A DNA stretch of 64,000 bases from Planomicrobium stackebrandtii (GCF_030814955.1 NZ_JAUSWB010000002.1:476268-540267), one strand, 5' to 3'. Counted from the first letter of the stretch, positions 8,983-17,124 are shown. Numbers and translations are program-made. Notes: generated by a model from the sequence alone, not told the origin.

Positions 8983-10005
8983 ATGAGGCAAAAAATCAAA
9001 CCTGGCGTGGCAATCCTTATACTAGCAAGTCTAGCAGCCGTAATTTGGGTATTCTTCAGCTTTCAGAAAGACAACAGGCTGGCTGCAGAATATATAGAAG
9101 AAAAGTATGGGATGGAAGTTGAAATCATCAGTGAAACCCAGCCAAACTTCGTGGACGGGCATAGCTACGAAATGGCCTTTAAAGAACAGGAGGACCTGGT
9201 CTTCACCGTCACCGAACATGAAGAAAACTACGCCACCATTTATCGGGACGATTATAAGCCATTGCATAAGGCCTACGAAGCGCAGCAGAAGGCAGAGAGT
9301 CTCATGCCGCAGTTGGAGGAGCTCGGATTTACAGCTCCTCCAGAGGGGGCGCTCATTGAACAAGTAGTGAAAAACACAATAACCGATGAAGCGGTCCGCT
9401 GGCTGGGGCTGGGGACTGAAAACAGTTTTGAAACCATCGAACTGGCAGAAATTGAGGCACTCACAAAGCTTCTGGAGCTTGTAAGGGAACAGAATATTGA
9501 TGTCCACATCATCAATGTTTCCGATGGCCAGAAAGGAAATGGCGTTGCCATGGACTTGCGCGAAATGGACGAGGTTCAAAGTATCGAAGAAGTGGCGGCT
9601 TATATCAATGTCAGCATTCTCAGCGAGTTGGGTCCGGCAGGCGAACGGATGCAAGCCAAATGGCAGGAATCAGCCATTCAATCCGAAACCGAGCGTTTCC
9701 GCTTTTATGATGAGTGGAACGATCAATGGATCAGCTGCCACCAGGCGAATGACGCAGGCGATTGCATCAATCTATTGGCAAATATCACTTTCGCTCCAGG
9801 CGAACTCAGCCGGCAAAATCCTCATCTCGAGGAAGATCTGGACGCCATCTTCGATTTCTTCGACAGCATCAGGCCCAAGCTGATTGCCGTTGATCTGGTG
9901 ATGGTCGATCCCGAACGGGAAGGAAACCCGGTCCGCTTCTTTTTAAGGGAACGCGAACAGTACGCCTCGACTGAAGAATTGATCAAGGATCTGGTGAAAG
10001 ATTAA
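8983..10005 (+). CDS. Membrane-anchored protein of unrecognised family, paralogue 3
   Basis: 340 residues, starting 20 bp after paralogue 2 with GAGGAAGG upstream. A membrane segment (about 7-25) precedes the domain with IEEKYGMEVEI and MAFKEQEDLVFTV. The C-terminal domain again has a Cys pair (ISCHQANDAGDC) and the terminal STEELIKDL motif. Conservation of both Cys outside the membrane suggests a disulphide. A REP-like palindrome follows the stop directly. Function unknown. Confidence 0.75.
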   Translation: MRQKIKPGVAILILASLAAVIWVFFSFQKDNRLAAEYIEEKYGMEVEIISETQPNFVDGHSYEMAFKEQEDLVFTVTEHEENYATIYRDDYKPLHKAYEAQQKAESLMPQLEELGFTAPPEGALIEQVVKNTITDEAVRWLGLGTENSFETIELAEIEALTKLLELVREQNIDVHIINVSDGQKGNGVAMDLREMDEVQSIEEVAAYINVSILSELGPAGERMQAKWQESAIQSETERFRFYDEWNDQWISCHQANDAGDCINLLANITFAPGELSRQNPHLEEDLDAIFDFFDSIRPKLIAVDLVMVDPEREGNPVRFFLREREQYASTEELIKDLVKD

Positions 10006-10009
10006 AAAA

Positions 10010-10040
10010 AATTGTTTGGGTGCCAGGCACCCAAACAATT
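10010..10040. repeat. REP-like perfect palindrome 3
   Basis: A 31-nt palindrome identical in its arms to copy 1 but with A at the centre, so it is in the opposite orientation. It is flanked by A tracts and lies between paralogue 3 and the HtrA-like gene. Confidence 0.9.
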
Positions 10041-10061
10041 AAAAAAGTGAGCTGACCTGCA

Positions 10062-11237
10062 ATGACCCAAAAACCATCCCCAAAAATGAATAAAAACAAT
10101 CGGATTATCGCCATCTTGTCGGCAGTGTTGCTGCTGGTGATCGCATTTGGCGTCTATTTGCTGCTGAACACAGAAGAACCGGTGGAAGCGCCTGACACCG
10201 AACAGGCGCAGCCACAAGCACCTGCAGAGACGGACCAAGAGACCCCTGAAGCAGAAACCGAGCTGTCCTCGATGATCGCCAACGCCAAAACGCATGTCTA
10301 CACACTGTACACTGACCTTGAGCAGGGTTCAGGCTTCTTGATCAATACACAAGGCGATATCCTGACCAATGCCCATGTCGTCCTGGACGCGACCTACATT
10401 ACTGTTAAAAACAGCGACGGCCAGGAATTTAACGGCAGGATCATCGGCATGTCCGACACACAGGATCTTGCCATTGTCCGCGTCGATGAGTTGGCCGGCA
10501 AAGAGCCTTTGGAGATTGAAATGGAGCCGGTGGAAATTGGAACGCCAGTCGTCGCCATCGGCAGCCCCAACGACCAAAGCAATACGGCCACCACCGGCGA
10601 AATCACCGGCACCGATCTTGACTTCCTGGACCAATTCGAATACACCGGCCTGTACGAAATGAATGCAGAAATCGCTCAAGGATCAAGCGGTGGACCGCTC
10701 ATTGCGGCCGACACCGGCAAAATCCTCGGCATCAACTCGATTATCCTCGAGGAAAAACCGGGATCCGGCTACACGATTCCCATCTACACCATCTGGGATC
10801 AGCTGACCGAGTGGGTCGAAAACCCGATCCCTGCCGAAGAACAGGAGGTTGTGCTGCAGGATGTCAAAGACGCCTATTTTGCTGACGACCTGCTGACAAA
10901 CTTCATCTCCGCCTATTACGAATTAATTCCGTATTCGCTGAACGATGCCGCATCTTCGTATTATCTGTCTTATATCTTGCCTGGCAGTGAAGCAGAGCAG
11001 GAAGCCACCGATCTGATTAGTGAACACGCAGAGCAGGACCGCATCTACGGCGCCGTCCAGACAACGGTAACGAGTGTAGAAGTGAACGGCGACAGTGCAA
11101 CCGTCGAAGCGGAAGCCGAGTTCACTTATCATGGGGAAGCAAGTGGTGAATCGTCTACAGTTTCACATGAAGGTGTTTATACGGTGGTTATCGACGAGTA
11201 CGGAGACTACCAGATTGAGGACATTGTAAATGAATAA
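10062..11237 (+). CDS. Membrane-tethered HtrA/DegP-like trypsin-fold serine protease
   Basis: 391 residues. A short cytoplasmic N-terminus and one membrane segment (about 14-35) are followed by an acidic Pro/Glu-rich linker. The S1C protease domain has the triad His105 (LTNAHVV), Asp135 (TQDLAIV) and Ser209 (GSSGGP). The usual PDZ domain is absent. Instead residues about 270-391 form an NTF2-like domain of the type seen at the C-terminus of TcaA-like proteins. It probably degrades or senses proteins at the outer membrane face. The ribosome binding site is weak. It sits downstream of the three unknown membrane proteins, separated by a REP palindrome. Confidence 0.88.
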   Translation: MTQKPSPKMNKNNRIIAILSAVLLLVIAFGVYLLLNTEEPVEAPDTEQAQPQAPAETDQETPEAETELSSMIANAKTHVYTLYTDLEQGSGFLINTQGDILTNAHVVLDATYITVKNSDGQEFNGRIIGMSDTQDLAIVRVDELAGKEPLEIEMEPVEIGTPVVAIGSPNDQSNTATTGEITGTDLDFLDQFEYTGLYEMNAEIAQGSSGGPLIAADTGKILGINSIILEEKPGSGYTIPIYTIWDQLTEWVENPIPAEEQEVVLQDVKDAYFADDLLTNFISAYYELIPYSLNDAASSYYLSYILPGSEAEQEATDLISEHAEQDRIYGAVQTTVTSVEVNGDSATVEAEAEFTYHGEASGESSTVSHEGVYTVVIDEYGDYQIEDIVNE

Positions 11238-11359
11238 AGAACAGGCTCCTGTGTGATCAATGTTATTTTGTTAGAAGTAAAAAAGTAAACGGATTTTCTT
11301 TTTATTTAATGCAATCTCATATCAACAAAGAGCGTTCCGTAATTGAAGGAGGTATTATT

Positions 11360-11887
11360 ATTAAGTATTTACTGTTACTTTTGCTGCCAATGATGTTAGC
11401 GGGTTGCTTGCCAGGAAGTGCGGCAGAACAGCCAGAAAGCGAAGTTGGAAAGCCTTTTACTGATCAGGAAGTTTTTGATTTTGCAAAAGAAAAAAAGATT
11501 GAACCACTGGCGTTATTAAATACGAAAGATAACAACTACGCTGCATTTCTTGGGGAACATGACGTTTATCTGATGTACGAGGATGACAACGGAGAATTCA
11601 CTAGCAGCACTGAAAAATTGACGGGAAGCGAAGGTGTGAAATTCGGAACACTTAACTCCGTAGCGTATGCAGTAATCTATGATGATGAACTACTGGAAAA
11701 AGCACATGAATTGGAAATTGAATATGAAGGTGGAGTATTCAGTTCTGAATTTATTCTTTCAGAACCTGGTCCATATGCTATATTATATGATTCCAGCCAA
11801 TTTTTTGAGGATCAAGTAGTCCCGGCTTCTCTTTATATATACGATTCTCACCATAATGTAATTTATAAGGAATCTGTAGAAGAATAA
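11360..11887 (+). CDS. Small predicted lipoprotein, apparent ATT start
   Basis: About 175 residues. An excellent AAGGAGG (11346-11352) lies 7 nt before ATT 11360. The encoded N-terminus (KYLLLLLLPMMLAGC) is a textbook lipoprotein signal with lipobox LAGC. The only in-frame ATG (11309) has no ribosome binding site and would add 17 polar residues before the signal. The mature part is acidic and of unrecognised family. Either a non-canonical AUU start is used or an ATG has mutated. Annotation software may extend the gene to 11309. Confidence 0.65.
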   Translation: MKYLLLLLLPMMLAGCLPGSAAEQPESEVGKPFTDQEVFDFAKEKKIEPLALLNTKDNNYAAFLGEHDVYLMYEDDNGEFTSSTEKLTGSEGVKFGTLNSVAYAVIYDDELLEKAHELEIEYEGGVFSSEFILSEPGPYAILYDSSQFFEDQVVPASLYIYDSHHNVIYKESVEE

Positions 11888-11909
11888 TTAAATTTAAAAA
11901 GTTCTTAAA

Positions 11910-11955
11910 GCCCCTATTCTTGAGATGTATATCTCAGAGAATATGGGTTTTTTTG
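11910..11955 (+). terminator. Rho-independent terminator
   Basis: An imperfect stem (CCCCTATTCTTGAGA with TCTCAGAGAATATGGG) is followed by a T run after the lipoprotein gene. Confidence 0.8.
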
Positions 11956-12403
11956 TTCGGAAAACGTTAGTTAACCTCTATAAGCACTCTCTATCATAAC
12001 GCGCCTCAACATAATGCTATTTATATAGAAGAAACTGAACTTTATCTTAGGAGCAATAGATCGTGTAAGGTTTGAAATCATAGTACTAGCACCTTCGCTA
12101 ATGCCTGAAGAGCCTATCAGCAGAAACTGTGTAAAACTAATCAAATCCGGGTAAGAAATTAAAAGACGCAACTATTAGCATAAAAGAATCCAGAACTGTT
12201 GAGTTAATCTCTGCTTTTCACTCTTCGAAACTACTATCTTATGAAGCTGCTTTATACTAAACGCCTGCTAGTATGAAATAACCTGGAAGAAAGAACGGAA
12301 GGCGGCGACTCCTGCGGGGATAGCATGACCCACATCCTGTAGGCCCGAAAGTATTCGCCAGGAGCGATTTCTTCAAACTAATTTGTCCCTTTTTAAAAAC
12401 AAA
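11956..12403. other. Gene-free interval
   Basis: A 66-codon minus-strand frame (12171 down to 11971) has no recognisable motif or ribosome binding site, and I do not call it a gene. The right half carries the short form of the dispersed GGCGACTCCTGCGGGG repeat. Confidence 0.5.
12297..12374 (+). repeat. GGCGACTCCTGCGGGG-type dispersed repeat, short form
   Basis: The core GGCGACTCCTGCGGGGA, then ATGACCCACATCCTGT, then GGAGCGATTTCTT match the ends of a longer copy at 16800-16972, but this copy lacks the latter's central stem-loop. Repeats with this core are familiar in Bacillales intergenic DNA. Confidence 0.7.
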
Positions 12404-12462
12404 ATAAAAAAAGGGGACCAGCAAAGGCCTGCTTTCAGCAGACATTCGGGTCACCCTTTTGG
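12404..12462 (-). terminator. Rho-independent terminator (minus strand)
   Basis: Read on the minus strand, AAAAGGGTGACC pairs with GGTCCCCTTTT around an inner CTGCTGAAAGCAG hairpin, followed by a T tract. It ends the NlpC/P60 gene. Confidence 0.75.
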
Positions 12463-12475
12463 AAATCCTATTTGA

Positions 12476-13219
12476 TTAGAAACGTTTGTAGCTGTGGAAT
12501 TTCTTGCCCCAGTAAGGATCGTTCATGCTCTTGACTTCAGCTTTCGCTCCGCCAGAGTGTACGAACTGGTTGTTGCCGATGTAAATACCAACGTGCGAGA
12601 TGCCAGCGCGGTATGTGTTGGCGAAAAATACTAAATCGCCAGGCTGCGGGCTGCTTACTTTATAAGTCTCAGCATATTGTGAAAGCGTTGTGCGTGAAAC
12701 GCTCTTGCCTGCTTGTTTGAAAGCGTATTGGATAAATCCGCTGCAGTCGAATCCAGATGGAGTCGTTCCGCCAAATTTGTATGGAATGCCTTTAAGTGCC
12801 AATGCTGCTGAAACGACTGATGAAGAAGAAGCTGTTGAAACTGAAGCTTTCTTGACAGTAGTAGAAGTTAGCAATGTGCTTAATACCCATCCTGATTTGC
12901 CGTTGACTTTCACTTTGTACCAAGTCGAGTTGCCGACTTTCTTTTGGTGAGTAGCTGTAGCGATTGAACCTTTTTTAGCCATTGTCACGACTTTGTATTT
13001 TGTTCCCGCATCAGCGCGAACGTTTGAGTTGTATTTTGTTTTAAAAGTACCTGATTTTGCAGTTGCTTTGCTTGCTGCAACTTGCTGTACAGATGAAGTA
13101 GTAGTTTCGTAAGAAGAAGCTGCGTTAGTCTGAACTGGTTGAGCGGCTTGTGCACCCGTGGCTGAGTTAGCAAATAGCAATGATCCTGCTGTAAGTAGCG
13201 TAAAGAAAAGTTTTTTCAT
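12476..13219 (-). CDS. Secreted SH3b-NlpC/P60 peptidoglycan hydrolase
   Basis: 247 residues from the ATG at 13219, which has GGAGG 11 nt upstream; the frame is open further upstream but without support. A signal peptide (MKKLFFTLL... to about AQA) precedes a bacterial SH3 domain (about residues 60-125, KYNSNVRADAGTKYKVV), a Ser-rich linker and a C-terminal NlpC/P60 domain. The domain has catalytic Cys in FDCSGF and His in SHVGIYIG, typical of D,L-endopeptidases cutting wall peptides. It is monocistronic with its own promoter and terminator. Confidence 0.93.
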   Translation of the reverse strand: MKKLFFTLLTAGSLLFANSATGAQAAQPVQTNAASSYETTTSSVQQVAASKATAKSGTFKTKYNSNVRADAGTKYKVVTMAKKGSIATATHQKKVGNSTWYKVKVNGKSGWVLSTLLTSTTVKKASVSTASSSSVVSAALALKGIPYKFGGTTPSGFDCSGFIQYAFKQAGKSVSRTTLSQYAETYKVSSPQPGDLVFFANTYRAGISHVGIYIGNNQFVHSGGAKAEVKSMNDPYWGKKFHSYKRF

Positions 13220-13287
13220 TGTTGTTGGTTCCTCCAAGTTTTTTATTATCCAAGTATATGAATTAATAATATTTTGCTCTGTCATTT

Positions 13288-13316
13288 ACTATATAGAGAG
13301 AACACATTAAAAACAA
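13288..13316 (-). promoter_or_regulatory. Candidate SigA promoter of the NlpC/P60 gene
   Basis: On the minus strand TTGTTT (13316-13311) and TATAGT (13293-13288) are 17 bp apart, about 65 nt before the start codon. TTGACG lies immediately upstream as an alternative -35. Confidence 0.4.
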
Positions 13317-13319
13317 CGT

Positions 13320-13880
13320 CAATTCAATTGCAGTTATATTACAGTTGTATAACAAAATAATACTACCCCCAGAAACCCTATAACAGCAGGCTTTCTCAAA
13401 CAAATAAAAAATGAAATAAAGGTTTATTTTTATGAAAAATGAGTTTCAAGTCATTTTTTTAGTTTGTTTGTTACAATTAATCTCCTAATAAATCCAAATT
13501 TTAAATTCCTTCCAGCTTTATTTTAGCTATGCAAAAAAGATAGTAAAAAACTGGATCGTGGACTATATCTCAGGACCCAGTATACGATCATTTTATTATC
13601 AAAAAAATAAGATACTATCTAAATTATAAGAATACTTACACTAGAATAATATCCACTTTATTATTTTTGATATAAATCCGCTATTTTGTTGAACTTATGA
13701 TTTTTGTTTGCTGCTATCCCGCAAATCAGTTACATATCTTTATGAAACAAATAGGAAAACTTATAGACTTGCAAGTGCTCCAATTTAACTCTTAGCGCCG
13801 GCGCGTCCAAAGCGACGGAAAAAGCTCATGTTCAACCTATACAGCTTCTTACAATTCTAAGGATTGGAAAAACCGGAAAG
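13320..13880. other. AT-rich gene-free interval
   Basis: No supported gene. It holds A/T runs, a weak inverted repeat (GATCGT near 13555, ACGATC near 13585) and a solitary fragment resembling the start of the composite repeat near 13796. Confidence 0.5.
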
Positions 13881-13892
13881 CGGGTGGGAGAT

Positions 13893-14852
13893 ATGAAAAA
13901 GATTTTATCCATCGATGGCGGGGGGGTGCGGGGGATTATTCCGGCGATGCTGCTTGCTGAGATAGAAGCGCAGACGGAAAAGCCGATTGCCGAGCTGTTT
14001 GATTTGGTGGTAGGGACCTCGACAGGTGGAATTTTGGCACTCGGGCTGGTTGCGCCGGACAGAAAAACTCCGGCTAACCCCCGTTACACAGCCGAGCAAT
14101 TTCTCGGGTTTTATTTGGAGGAGTCTCACGAAATTTTTGATAAATCCCTGTTCTATAAAATCACCCGCGGCATTTTTTCTCGCCGCTACCACGCGCGTGC
14201 GCTGGAAAAAGCCTTGAAGAAATACTTTGGGCACACCATGCTGTCTGAAGCCTTGGCGTATGTCGTGATTCCGAGCTATGAAATTCATGGGCGTTTCACG
14301 ACTTTTTTCAAGAGCCGTGACGTGCATACGAAGAAGATTGAAGAGGATGTCTTGATGCGGGATGTGGCTCGGGCGGCTTCTGCAGCTCCGACTTATTTTG
14401 TACCGAAAAAGATTCCAGCCTATCCGGGTTCCAGTTTTATCGATGGCGGTGTTTTCGCCAACAACCCGGCAATGTGCGCCTATGCGGAAGCAAAAGAACT
14501 TTTCCCGGAAGAAGAGTTGCTGATCGTGTCGCTCGGCACCGGAAATCCGCAGCTGACCATCGAATTTGGGGGCGTCCGAACATGGGGGCTGCTCGGCTGG
14601 GCGCGCCCGCTCTGGTATATCCTGATGGACGGCAGTTCGGACGTCGTCCACCATCAATTAAATCATGTGCTGCCGGACCGGCAAGATGCCAAACGCTACT
14701 ACCGGTTCCAGATTGAGCTGCTCGAAAAAGGCAGAGAAAAGCTCGACGACGGCTCGGAAGAAAACCTGAATGCCCTGGTCGGACTCGGCCAGGAACTGCT
14801 CGACGCCAACCGCGAAGACATCCGCAACCTATGCCGGCAGCTAATGGAATAG
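13893..14852 (+). CDS. Patatin-like phospholipase
   Basis: 319 residues from ATG 13893; a GTG at 13884 is an alternative and neither has an ideal ribosome binding site. Patatin features: oxyanion glycine loop DGGGVRG near the N-terminus, nucleophile elbow GTSTGG with the catalytic Ser at about 45, and catalytic Asp in the DGG motif (IDGGVFANNP, about 190). This is a Ser-Asp dyad lipid acyl hydrolase, probably cytoplasmic because no signal is seen. The family includes CBASS effectors (CapV type), but no cyclase, ubiquitin-like or sensor gene is adjacent, so a lipid metabolic role is more likely. Confidence 0.9.
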   Translation: MKKILSIDGGGVRGIIPAMLLAEIEAQTEKPIAELFDLVVGTSTGGILALGLVAPDRKTPANPRYTAEQFLGFYLEESHEIFDKSLFYKITRGIFSRRYHARALEKALKKYFGHTMLSEALAYVVIPSYEIHGRFTTFFKSRDVHTKKIEEDVLMRDVARAASAAPTYFVPKKIPAYPGSSFIDGGVFANNPAMCAYAEAKELFPEEELLIVSLGTGNPQLTIEFGGVRTWGLLGWARPLWYILMDGSSDVVHHQLNHVLPDRQDAKRYYRFQIELLEKGREKLDDGSEENLNALVGLGQELLDANREDIRNLCRQLME

Positions 14853-15059
14853 AGTCTGTCATACAGTTGTAATCAAATCGTAGTGGTTCAAACACCCGCG
14901 ACAGGCTAAAATGAGAAAGGGAATAAAAGAGTCGAGAAAATAACTCGCTGCATATCGAAGCATTCCGATAGTGGTGAAGGGTGGAACTCCGGCGCAACAC
15001 CCCAAAAACGATCATTTCACGAAAAACGTTTTACATATAGAGAAGAAGGAGTTGCCCAC

Positions 15060-16085
15060 ATGGCCAGAAGATACGACTATATGGATTGGCTGCGGGTCTT
15101 GTCGATTTTTGTGGTAGTCGGCATTCATGTAGTTTCGAAAATCATCAACAGCACCACCACGGACGACTGGATCTGGCATTTCGCCAATGTGTTCGATGCC
15201 GGCCTCCGCTGGTGCGTGCCGATTTTCTTCATGCTCAGCGGTGCCTTGCTGCTGACGCGCGACAAAGAAGAAAGCGTCTGGCAATTCCTGCAGAAGCGGC
15301 TGGCGAAAGTCGTCATTCCGCTGGTTTTCTGGAGCATCATCTACACGCTGTACAATATTTACGAGCTGGGCGAGTCGTATACCCCTTATGAAATCCTGGT
15401 CCAATTTCTGACCGACGACGTCTATTACCACTTGTGGTTCCTCTACACCATTACCGGTCTCTACTTGATGGCGCCATTTTTGAAGCTGCTCGTCGACCAC
15501 ATGGACAAGAAAACTTTCCAGGCATTCCTGCTGTTCTGGATCGGCTTTTCCTGTTTCCTGCCGTTCCTGCCAAAGTTCTTCGAGTTTGAACTCGCCGTTA
15601 CCGCAGGATTGTTCGAGCCATACATCGGCTATTTCCTGCTAGGCGCCTATCTCGTGCTGTATCCGGTGCCGAAAAAATACCTGCTGCCGCTTGGCGGACT
15701 CGCCATCATCGGCTATTTTGTCACGCTTGGGGGAACGTATTACTTGAACGCAGGCTTGCCGGCAGGCGAGTTTGATGATTTCTTCTACGAGCATTACCGC
15801 CCGAACGCCTTATTCATCACGCTGTTCATCTTTATCGGATTCCAGCACATGAGCAAAAAGATCAAACCGAGCGCTTTGATCACACGGATCAGCACGGCGA
15901 CATTCGGCATCTATGTCATTCACCCGCTCATCCAGATTTACTTGAATAAATTCTTCGGACTGAATGAAACCACGTTCAACCCGATTATCAGCGTGCCGCT
16001 CGTCTGGATCTTAATATTCGCCATTTCGTTCGGCATCATCCTGGCCATGCAAAAACTGCCAGTGATCAACCGATTGGTCCCATAG
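15060..16085 (+). CDS. Membrane acyltransferase (acyltransferase-3 family)
   Basis: 341 residues. AAGGAG 8-9 nt before the ATG supports the start. The N-terminus has the family pattern YMDWLRVLSIFVVVGIHV, with the conserved His in the first membrane helix and an Arg in WLR, and about ten membrane segments follow. Family members move acetyl or succinyl groups onto exported sugars and wall polymers. There is no extracellular SGNH domain (unlike OatA), so it resembles the short WecH/YiaH-like type. It is monocistronic, with a terminator downstream. Confidence 0.88.
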   Translation: MARRYDYMDWLRVLSIFVVVGIHVVSKIINSTTTDDWIWHFANVFDAGLRWCVPIFFMLSGALLLTRDKEESVWQFLQKRLAKVVIPLVFWSIIYTLYNIYELGESYTPYEILVQFLTDDVYYHLWFLYTITGLYLMAPFLKLLVDHMDKKTFQAFLLFWIGFSCFLPFLPKFFEFELAVTAGLFEPYIGYFLLGAYLVLYPVPKKYLLPLGGLAIIGYFVTLGGTYYLNAGLPAGEFDDFFYEHYRPNALFITLFIFIGFQHMSKKIKPSALITRISTATFGIYVIHPLIQIYLNKFFGLNETTFNPIISVPLVWILIFAISFGIILAMQKLPVINRLVP

Positions 16086-16092
16086 CAAAAAC

Positions 16093-16127
16093 AAACCAGC
16101 CTTCTGTATATAAGAAGGCTGGTTTTG
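16093..16127 (+). terminator. Rho-independent terminator
   Basis: AAACCAGCCTTCT and AGAAGGCTGGTTT form a 13-bp perfect stem with a 7-nt loop and T-rich tail. Confidence 0.88.
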
Positions 16128-16202
16128 TATTTATGCATGTGCAGATAGAACATATTTTGAAAAATTGAAATGCAGCAAACGTTTATAACCAAGGTTTGCC
16201 TG

Positions 16203-16364
16203 TTAATAAGGATTTCTTAAATAAATAAAGCTGAAGAGTAGGAGCACAATGATGACGGCAGCCAACAAAACAGTGGAACCAACAATCCACTTCTCGCTTT
16301 TCTTCTTGATTCCATAGATGATGCCGGCAATCGCAGCCAGTGAAAGAAGAATACTCAGAAACAT
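16203..16364 (-). CDS. Small membrane protein (53 aa), unrecognised
   Basis: A short gene with GGAGGG (16377-16371) 6 nt before the ATG at 16364 and a perfect TATAAT -10 (16407-16402) about 40 nt upstream. The product starts MFLSILLSLAAIAGIIYG, has a basic loop (KKKSEK) and then a second hydrophobic stretch (LLAAVIIVLLLFSFIYL), so it is a two-helix membrane protein. It converges on the acyltransferase gene. No function can be assigned. Confidence 0.72.
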   Translation of the reverse strand: MFLSILLSLAAIAGIIYGIKKKSEKWIVGSTVLLAAVIIVLLLFSFIYLRNPY

Positions 16365-16401
16365 GCCAAGCCCTCCTGTAACTCTATAAAACTTTGCCTC
16401 T

Positions 16402-16407
16402 ATTATA
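16402..16407 (-). promoter_or_regulatory. -10 box of the small membrane protein gene
   Basis: A consensus TATAAT on the minus strand. The -35 is not obvious. Confidence 0.45.
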
Positions 16408-16467
16408 CCATCGAACGCCGCAATATCAGGTTCTGCCGCTGAACAGGTTGTGGTAGTTTTCCTTCAG

Positions 16468-16674
16468 TTCTATAAACGCTTCGGCCGCTTTGAAGTGGGT
16501 TCCCACAATAAGCCAGGCAGCTAAGGTGCGCTGCCAGTCTTATTGTGGGAACCCACTCCGTGGACGCAGCTCAGCTTGGGGTTATTTAATAAATAGAAAC
16601 TAACTAAGTTTGGGGGAGATAGATGGAGTGCAGTTTTAGAATCGCTTGTCGGCGGTGTTGCACGCGCCTTCGCT
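16468..16674 (-). repeat. Dispersed composite intergenic repeat, copy 3 (inverted)
   Basis: This is the reverse complement of the elements at 1971-2417: it starts TTCTATAAACGCTTCGG and ends GCACGCGCCTTCGCT. The central stem-loop (CCCACAATAAGCCAGGCAGC with GCTGCCAGTCTTATTGTGGG) is kept with two mismatches, while the flanks have diverged. Confidence 0.75.
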
Positions 16675-16799
16675 GGATACTGATAGGATAGATCGATGTT
16701 TCTGCCACATTCTTATAAGCCTAATAGTAAGACAGTAGAAGTTACTGTCTTAAATACAACAGCGACATCATCACTTTTAACAAAATACTAAAGAAATCA

Positions 16800-16972
16800 C
16801 GCAGGGAGGCGACTCCTGCGGGGAAAGCGAAGTGCCGAAATCCATTCGGGCAGTAGCCCGAGTTAGTTCGGCGCAAGCCCGCGGCAGCTGGCACCGCGAC
16901 ATCCTGTCGCGCCAGCTGCATGACCCACATCCTGTGGGCCCGAAAGCGTCCTCCCGGAGCGATTTCTTCTAT
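16800..16972 (+). repeat. GGCGACTCCTGCGGGG-type dispersed repeat, long form
   Basis: The ends match the short copy at 12297-12374. The middle has an extra roughly 100-bp segment with a compound stem-loop (GCAGCTGGC ... GCCAGCTGC enclosing GCGACA ... TGTCGC). Confidence 0.7.
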
Positions 16973-17047
16973 ACTCTACTCAATACCTATCTTTTGATGC
17001 ACTTTTTGCCTCCATAAGCCTTTCCTCCTCACTCCCAATTCATTAAA

Positions 17048-17124
17048 TTTACAAAAAGACTCACGAACATTTACAAAAATTAGGTCTCTGTTCACATTCC
17101 ATTTCGGGAGGCGAAGGGTATACT
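17048..17124 (+). promoter_or_regulatory. Candidate PhoP-box array and -10 of the 5'-nucleotidase gene
   Basis: TTTACA (17048), TTTACA (17070) and TTCACA (17091) are 22 and 21 bp apart, about two 11-bp PhoP-box repeat lengths. All fit the Bacillus PhoP hexamer TT(A/T/C)ACA. The TATACT -10 (17119-17124) lies 22 bp downstream of the last box, so the boxes cover the usual activation site. Regulation by phosphate starvation is inferred. Confidence 0.4.

Noticed and set aside
10010..10040. REP palindrome 3 as a terminator for the paralogue cluster.
   Set aside because: On the plus strand the hairpin is followed by A residues. The T run lies on the minus strand, where no gene needs it.
11971..12171. 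66-codon minus-strand open frame.
   Set aside because: No recognisable motif, ribosome binding site or neighbour relation. A transposase remnant was considered but could not be supported.
13796..13820. GCGCCGGCGCGTCCAAAGCGAC, similar to the start of the composite repeat.
   Set aside because: Only about 20 bp match and no hairpin follows, so it is too short to call a copy.
13893..14852. CBASS-type defence effector (CapV-like patatin).
   Set aside because: No nucleotide cyclase or associated defence genes lie nearby. The neighbours are a wall hydrolase and an acyltransferase.
14940..15000. AGGGTGGAACTCCGGCGC resembles the T-box conserved core before the acyltransferase gene.
   Set aside because: No specifier stem, AGTA bulge or competing terminator is visible, and the downstream gene is not a T-box target.
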